Assembly (NCBI GenBank): GCA_965153355.1 | Contig: OZ231126.1 | Coordinates: 57,164,001 to 57,228,000 of the forward strand | Direction: 5' to 3' | Length of the DNA: 64,000 bases | Source of the DNA: Flaccisagitta enflata | Taxonomy: Eukaryota > Chaetognatha > Sagittoidea > Aphragmophora | Part shown: piece after piece, positions 57,800 through 64,000 of the stretch | Numbering within the stretch: the stretch's first letter is position 1 | How the letters are laid out: the number at the start of each line of letters is the position of its first letter | Position numbers and translations under genes: made by a program | The notes under the pieces: generated by a model | What the model was told of the DNA's origin: nothing | Seen by the model: the letters and a program-made list of their open reading frames with translations, nothing else | Database searches by the model: none

Positions 57800-58335
57800 C
57801 CGATTTTTTTACTTCTTTTTTTCCTTCTCTTTCTTCATACCCCCTCCCCTCAAATCCCAGCTTAGAGGCCAATATCTCAGCCTCAAAATCCATGAGCCAA
57901 CAAAGAGGCCTAGAACCAACCTCCAAGCTAGGGCCTTGCAGCTAGGATTTGGTCCTGGAGACAGGATTTTGGGACTTGAGACTTGAATTTAGGCATCAAG
58001 ACTAGGATTTGAGGGGGAGGGACGGACATGGAGGAGGAAAAAATTCCCTATGTGTGAAAGTATGGGTCATTGACCCATTTGGGGCTGGTTCCCTGCTTCA
58101 CATTTGGCGAAACTTCTTATTCTTCTCTTCCTCCTTCTCCTATATCCCCCACCCATTCAAATCTCAAATTCTTGCCTTTTGGCCAAAATTCTAGCCTTGA
58201 GACCCAAATTCCAGCTTTAAGGCCTAAATATCAGTCTTAAGGCCCAAATCTCAACCTTGGGCCCCATATCTTAGCCTTGAGGCCCATATCTCAGCCTCAA
58301 GGCCCAAATTTCAGCTTCAAGGCCCAAATTTCCGT
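57800..58335. mobile_element. Family D elements, two adjacent copies with minisatellites
   Basis: 57845-58015 units, then AATTCCCTATGTGTGAAAG and GGTCATTGACCCATTTGGGG. 58090-58335: CTTCTCTTCCTCCTTCTCC then GAGGCCCATATCTCAGCCTC-type units. Confidence 0.68.
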
Positions 58336-58499
58336 TACTCTTGGATACGTTATAGCAGGATTTAACTGTATGTGAATATAGCATATAATTAGTAATAATA
58401 GGTAATCATAGGTAATCATTTGTAATCATAGCTAATATAGGTAATTAAAGGTAATAACATTTAATTCAAATACTATATGTTTCAACCCTAGAGAAATTA
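58336..58499. repeat. GGTAATCATA-type short repeat
   Basis: TAATAATAGGTAATCATAGGT.. units at 58390-58460. Confidence 0.6.
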
Positions 58500-58806
58500 T
58501 TACGCATTTATCTCATGACACCTCATGATTAACTCACCTTTTTGAGCAGGAAAAAGCGCTTTCACCACAAATGGCCCTTAAAAATGCTTGTGGGCAGGGG
58601 CAGTAGTGAAATGAACTTTTTCAGTATCTGGGCAGGGGCACTAATAAGAATTTGCCCACTAATACATAGAAACATAACTTTATGACTATGAAGCGGTTGA
58701 ACAGTTTAACTATTACTTGGTTATTTGGACACCTATGGGCTTATCCTTTAGTAATGCCCCTGCCCAAATTCATGATAAGTTTATAACCCTGCCCAATTGC
58801 AAAGAT

Positions 58807-58960
58807 AAGGGCTTTGCAAAGATAAGGGCTTTGAATAGTTCTCTATCACTTCCACAGTAATTCAAAACAGTGTATGGATGGTCAAGGGCTTTGCAAAGAT
58901 AAGGGCTTTGAATAGTTCTCTATCACTTCCACAGTAATTCAAAACAGTGTATGGATGGTC
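58807..58960. repeat. Exact 77-bp tandem duplication
   Basis: AAGGGCTTTGCAAAGATAAG.. through ..GTGTATGGATGGTC occurs twice at 58807-58883 and 58884-58960 without visible mismatch; the other arm has one copy. Confidence 0.92.
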
Positions 58961-59320
58961 AAACCCATCCGCAATGAATATTGTGTTTTTTTTTCATTTT
59001 TTTGCTAAAAAATGCTCAAAACGGGGCCCAAAACACAATAAATCCTCTGTACGAGGACAGGGCCCTCCAGAAATGACCCAGGTGACCTATATTTGTCTAA
59101 AGAGGGTATATTAGAGTATTTTTGAAGGTTTCTATGTGATTGCATCTTCAGGGGCTCCCAAAATTGACCGAAAATCGCTAAAAAATGCCAAAAATGCTCG
59201 TTACCGGGCCTGGGGGAGTTCTAAACATCATTTTTTTGCATTTTTGACCTCACCAATCGATTCCTCATCGAAAAACACTGCGGGTAGGGGGGCGCCACCT
59301 AGAAAAATGTATCATTTTGA

Positions 59321-59432
<112 letters not shown>

Positions 59433-59739
59433 ACAAAATATATATAGTGTAGTGCTGTAGTGCTTTAGTAATGCTGTAGTTGTTTAGAATGTCTATGGGA
59501 GAAATTTCTCTCATAACTCCAGCAATCAATTCTATACACCTACAGCATTGATGGCCTGGTGCCTAAGTCAAGTCCAAATCAATTTTCTAAAGAGATTGGG
59601 CTCTTGATATGCAAAAGGAAAATGAAAAGCGCTTGGAAATAGTGTTTTGTTCAAATGCCCAAATTGAGCTAATGAACACACGTGTGCAAACAACTACTGC
59701 AAACATGCACGCGCTTATGATTGAAAGCATTGACACACG

Positions 59740-59935
59740 CACAAACAACAACAACAACAAAAGCAACAACAACAACGACGACGACGACGACAACAACCAC
59801 AAAAACAACAACAACCATAACGACGACGACGACGACGACGACGACGACAACAAAAATGAAAGCAGCAACAACAACAGCGCGGACGACGGCAACGACAACA
59901 ACAGCAACGACGACAAAGACAATAACAACAACATC
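59740..59935. repeat. (AAC)n/(GAC)n trinucleotide tract
   Basis: ACAACAACAA blocks alternate with GACGACGACG. Several frames are open on both strands for this reason only. Confidence 0.9.
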
Positions 59936-59944
59936 GTATGGCCA

Positions 59945-61367
59945 TGTACGACGACTGAACGACTGCACTTAATGTAAGGCGAAGGGTTGGGTTACGAGGA
60001 CAACGCATGCATTTGCTTGAGCTATGATTGACTCGATCGATGTTGTTTACTTATCTAATTCATGTCAAATTCTCATCAAGTCATTTTAATCTGTTTAACT
60101 GGTTTTAAATAAGAGGATTTCGTTGCTCTGTCTAACACGCTTTGTCAACATTCATAAAAACACGCGTATATCCACCCAATTGTTCTTTATGATATTGCAT
60201 CTTTGGAGTTCGGAGCCTCGAGGACCCGAAGTGATCTAATTGGCCTAAAAAATGATTTATTCCACCTTAGCCAAAGAAAAGTCGGACCTCAAGACTGGAC
60301 CAACAAATTGGATTTTGAATTCAGTTGTGACAGCGAAACGTGTTAGTGCTATTCGCTTGTCTTTTTAGATGCGTCCGTCAGGAACGTAAAATCCAAAATC
60401 TAAAATTCTATTACTCGTTAAAGTTTAAAATTTTTCTTTTTTTTTTTTCTTTTTTTTTTGCTCAAAAAGATTTTTAAGCAAAAAAAATGAGTAAAGAAAA
60501 AAAAACATATTTGGATTCAGAATGGTGAATACTACAAAACGTTATGCTTTCAGAATTTTTCAAAACTCATCACTATGTCCCCTTGACATGAGATTTGATA
60601 TGAACAGTTTATCTAAAGGTTCCAGGCTCGAATCCCAGGCAAATAGATGATGCTAAGATTCTGCAAAAAAATCGATTGATCCCCTAGATCTATACTAAAA
60701 GTTTTTTTTCCTAAGGTAAGCCATAGTGGGATACCATACCCCAATGAGTACACATAGATAGGGTAGGAGCACTGGATATCGAGACTCACTCAAGTAGTAT
60801 TTTTGACCGTAGAATCGATTGGAGGGGTCAAAATAGGTAAAAAATGACCGGATCGCGGCGCGCAATGGACCTGATCGAGCATTTTGGCCATTTTTTGGTT
60901 ATTTTGAGATTTTTTCATGCTTTTTTGGGCTTCCAAGCCATACCTACACATGTTAGATCAACGTCATGTGTTTTCTTCCATTATCTCGAACATGATTTGT
61001 GAGGTTAATACCTGATTACAACAAATTTTAGTGTCATTCCTGTGTAGAATCTGCCTTGGGGCCCCGTATCGAGCATAATTGGCTGTTTTTTGAGTGGGAG
61101 CGGAAAGCAAACGATTAACATTTACCTTTACTTTGCGATCGTTTTTCTCTGGTTATGATTGAGCTAGGTTATCATTGTGAAGCTCAATCGATTTGTCTTT
61201 TCATGCTGAATTGTTTGATACCCATAATGACCATTATATTAAAATTTTTGGCTCAGACCCAGTGTCATTTCCGCTATGTGCGTCAAAATGCGAGGAGCAA
61301 AGCTGCTCATATTCTCCTCTTGAAAATGGTGTCATGTAGTGGGTGCTAATAGTCGTAAAAGCGTTAC
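59945..61367. other. No gene; HINE E hairpin scrap at 60368-60390
   Basis: TTTTTAGATGCGTCCGTCAG GAACG matches the family E hairpin end. 60780-60880 (CGTAGAATCGATTGGAGGGG) resembles 61740-61830. The rest is unassigned. Confidence 0.5.
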
Positions 61368-61705
61368 ATGGTCAGCAGTACCCGATGCCCCTGTGTTGGT
61401 GTGTGAGGATGAGACGATGAAAGGGACAGCGGCCCTGGAGGGGCCGATGACCAACGATTCCACAAAAGGCAATTTTCTTCAATTTCCTGTCTGTCTGAAA
61501 ACCTGATTTGTTGACCAATGGTCCTGATTTGAGGTCTGAGATACCAGATTTGGGGTCTTATGGACCTCGTTTGAAGCCAGAGCTGAGGAGAGTAATTTGT
61601 GCCTGGGTGGAGGGGACTTGGACAAACGGTGGTTTGAGAAGCTGATTTTGGGGGCTAAGATTTTGGGTCTGGGAGGTAGCAGAATGCAATGTGGTTGTCA
61701 GAGGC
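61368..61705. mobile_element. Family D-type element
   Basis: CATGGTCAGCAGTACCCGAT, GACAGCGGCCCTGGAGGGGC, GATGACCAACGATTCC, then diverged GATTTGGGGTC/GATTTGAGGTC units. Right TIR not found. Confidence 0.6.
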
Positions 61706-62502
61706 GATTTGAGAATTGATATTATAGGTTTCTCATACCGTAGAATCCGTCTATTAGGTCAAAACAGACGATTTCTAAGCGGATCCCGGAGCGCAAGCGG
61801 CCCGGAACGCGCATATAAGCCCCGTAACTGGCATTTTTTTTACATTTTTTTGCTTTTTCTTACCAATTGACAAAGACTGTGTCCATCTAAATTTTTTTTA
61901 TGACTTAGATTAGGTTTTTCATGGTGAAGAAAGAAGAATCAGTTTATGTTTAGGAAATGATAGTCATATTACTACTATACTATGCCCTTAATTGCTTGAT
62001 AATTGGAGAAAACTGCGCATATTTATCGTTTTTTCCCTCGCCGCAAAAAAACGCATTTAAGGATAAGGATATGAATAAGGTAAGTGATGTGAATGAAATC
62101 AAGTAAAAGAAAGGCTGCAGATAGATAGAAAGACAAAAAGGTAGACACATAGGACAGAAAGATAGACAGATAGAAGGACAGAAAGACAGATAGAAAGACA
62201 GATAGACAGAAAGACAGGTCAATGGCGCGAAACGAGTCTCATGATGCAGATGCAGCTGACGTTCCAGTTTTTTTCTCATTTTTCAATGCTGAAAGAAACC
62301 CCACTATCATTGAGGCTTTCAATTTTAAATGAGGGTGCGTCTGCATTCACCATATTATTTGGATAATTTATCTGGATATGAATATCCGGATATTCTACAT
62401 AGTGAATTTACAAAATTTACTACATGAAATATCCGGATATCAAGATTCAAATAAAACATCCGAAAAAGCTGATTAATGCAGACACACCTTTAAGTTGGTT
62501 TA
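61706..62502. repeat. No gene; (GACAGATAGAAA)n at 62120-62218; ATCCGGATAT inverted pair
   Basis: GACAGATAGAAAGACAG-type run. 62330-62480 has AATATCCGGATATTC and AAATATCCGGATATC, with CTGCATTCACC / ATGCAGACACACC near its ends. Confidence 0.55.
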
Positions 62503-62689
62503 GCTGGATACACGGCTATCGAAGTTGCGTGCAAATAAGCGGGGGCCATATTTGAGGTCAATAGACCATTTAGGCAGGAGCAAGGAGGTCAAAACAATAA
62601 AATCATAAAAAAAGTAAACTGGCGACTGACCAACCAACAGATCGACGGACAAAGCTGGTTATAGTCGCGTGCACGCGACCAAAAAAGGA
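62503..62689 (+). mobile_element. HINE-like element, family A (long subfamily)
   Basis: GCTGGATACACGGCTATCGA, GTTGCGTGCAAATAAGCGGG, GACCAACCAACAGATCGACG and AGTCGCGTGCACGCGACC plus A-run. Confidence 0.78.
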
Positions 62690-62699
62690 ATTAGAAAAA

Positions 62700-62815
62700 A
62701 GTAAATGTGACCGACCAACGGGCTTACAGACAGATGGATGGACAGATGGATGGACAGATAGATGGACGGACGGGTGGACTGAATGGGGTGTGGTCGGGTA
62801 GTACGCAAAAAGAAA
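62700..62815 (+). mobile_element. HINE 3' fragment
   Basis: GTAAATGTGACCGACCAACG, GATGGATGGACAGATGGATG and GGGTGTGGTCGGGTAGTACGC. Confidence 0.6.
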
Positions 62816-62894
62816 TTATGTTACGTCTGACTTGCTTAAATTGGAGTGACGTATGTATAAACATCCTATGCACTTTAGTAAAAGCACTTTGTAG

Positions 62895-62975
62895 TCATGT
62901 TTCACGGGACTCTACACCTCTCTTGGTTGGTAAGTTGGTCGGTTGGTTGGTCAGTTGTTCAGTTGGTTGGTCCCC
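62895..62975 (-). mobile_element. HINE 3' fragment
   Basis: GTTTCACGGGACTCTACACC and GGTCGGTTGGTTGGTCAG microsatellite. Confidence 0.55.
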
Positions 62976-63025
62976 TAAGAGTCTTTAGGTCCTAGGTTTC
63001 CTCGGCGCACTTAAAAAGAGAAAAT

Positions 63026-63424
63026 TTTTTAGTCGCGTGCACGCGACTCTACAACCCGCTTTGTCGGTCCGTCCGTCCGTCGGTCCGTCGGTCCGTCGGT
63101 CCGTCGGTCCATCCGTCCGTCCGTCACACTTTACTTTTTTGTACTATAACGTCAACTCTTAGGTCATTTTAAGTCATTTTAAGTCATTTATAGTTATTCT
63201 AAGTCATTTTGAGTCATTCTAAGTCATTTTGAGTCATTTTAAGTCAAATTAAGTTATGTTAAGTCATTTTTGGTCATTAGGGTTTTTATTCATTTTAAGT
63301 CAATTTTGATCATTTTAGGTCATTCTAAGTCATTGAAAGTCATTCTAAGTCATTCTAGGTCATTCTAAGTCATTCTTTGTCTGTAAGTCTCGCACGCGAC
63401 TTATAGGTGTTGGCCTTGTTTTTT
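63026..63424 (-). mobile_element. HINE-like element, family A, with AAGTCATTCT minisatellite
   Basis: TTTTTAGTCGCGTGCACGCG palindrome at the left, about 14 GTCCGTCG steps, AAGTCATTTT/AAGTCATTCT units (63165-63380) and CGCACGCGACTTATAGGTGT at the 5' side, as in 3903-4262. Confidence 0.85.
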
Positions 63425-63539
63425 TCTTCACCGCCAGAAAAGCGCTGCTTTGAAAAACGCTGCTCCGAACTTGATCATTCTTTGTGTGAAACACTATGTT
63501 GGGATGAATATTCAACATAAAAAGAACAAGGTCATTAGA

Positions 63540-63794
63540 CATAAGTCGCGTGCATCGGCGCTTTCAAAAAAAGTCAGGCAGACAGACAGACAAACATAAT
63601 TTTTCAAAAAAACATTTTGAATTACTGTTTACTCCACAAAATACCTTCTCTACCATTCAGAGACATAAAAAATGCTTTAAAAACCCCTTAGAACAGTTTT
63701 TTGACGGACAGACGGATGGACCAACTGACAAACCAACAGACCAACGGACCGACCAAAAAGTGGCTTATAGAGTCGCGTAGCACGCGTCTAAAAA
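63540..63794 (+). mobile_element. HINE-like element, family C
   Basis: AAGTCGCGTGCATCGGCGC, GTCAGGCAGACAGACAGAC, CATTCAGAGACATAAAAAATG, ACGGACAGACGGATGGACC and AGTCGCGTAGCACGCGTCT plus A-run. Confidence 0.75.
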
Positions 63795-64000
63795 TCCATC
63801 GCCACTCGTCATTTCCTACAAATTGAGGTATTCTTGGAAAATGCGAGTTAACAAAATAAGTCACTGCTGTATGATTTTGCATCGCTACAAGAGGTTATAT
63901 GTCCGTCCGTTAATCAGCCTGTCTGTCCGCATGTCAATTACACCTCCAAAACAAGTTTTTCATATTAGCAGTTACCGAAAGAATGCTACGGCCGGTATCA
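63795..64000. other. No gene seen
   Basis: A GTCCGTCCGTTAATCAGCCTGTC scrap at 63900 may start another HINE running off the window. Confidence 0.4.

Noticed and set aside
60619-60645. tRNA-like T-arm (GGCTCGAATCCC)
   Set aside because: The flanking bases do not form a 5-bp T stem and no D or anticodon arm is found upstream.

Overview
The window looks like nuclear DNA of a metazoan, most likely an aquatic invertebrate; I cannot place it more narrowly. It is AT-rich, dominated by microsatellites and short non-autonomous DNA transposons, and sparsely genic. Its only clear genes are split by canonical GT..AG introns. I recognised no bacterial gene, rRNA, tRNA or CRISPR array, and no transposase or reverse transcriptase ORF.

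Genes. Three paralogous genes on the minus strand encode small secreted proteins. Each has a signal peptide, a short cysteine-containing N-terminal module and one diverged F5/8 type C (discoidin)-like domain. Gene 1 (12488-16188, 3 exons, 593 aa) has a loop of about 330 Ala/Thr/Gly residues encoded by a 15-bp minisatellite. Gene 2 (23280-24218, 2 exons, 244 aa) is compact, with a 204-bp intron. Gene 3 (34508-53076, 4 exons, 207 aa) has a proposed 14.5-kb first intron and a second intron with decayed copies of its own exon 3. Intron 1 is phase 1 in all three; in genes 1 and 2 the intron-1 acceptor lies just downstream of a long (CT)n run on the coding strand.

Mobile DNA. The dominant class is about 30 copies of short elements (120-330 bp, with expanded variants up to 1 kb) that look like Helentron-associated elements (HINEs). 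They have a constant 5' end, an internal tetranucleotide GACC/GACG microsatellite, a 3' palindrome or stem-loop and an A-run, and they insert in T-runs. Four sequence families (A, B, C, E) share this layout; some A copies carry different ~8-13 bp minisatellites in the centre. Other classes: hAT MITEs with exact 8-bp target duplications (396-721, 2399-2687, 50634-50957, plus fragments); TA-flanked Tc1/mariner-like MITEs (32396-32781, 43834-44441, 49470-50306); several foldback elements (about 10917-12211, 16676-17128, 35208-35765, 41780-43840); a TIR family (D) carrying ~20-bp minisatellites; and a large inverted duplication (about 55310-56185 and 58500-59690).

Layout. 1-6200: MITEs and HINEs. 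6200-9200: family D element and a ~150-bp tandem array. 9200-12400: TIR element and a giant foldback inside a B-HINE. 12488-16188: gene 1. 16190-23280: foldback, HINEs and ~150-bp tandem repeats. 23280-24218: gene 2. 24300-34500: microsatellites and HINEs. 34508-38498 and 52950-53076: gene 3, its proposed intron 1 filled with transposons. 53100-64000: purine tracts, minisatellites, the large inverted repeat and HINE clusters.
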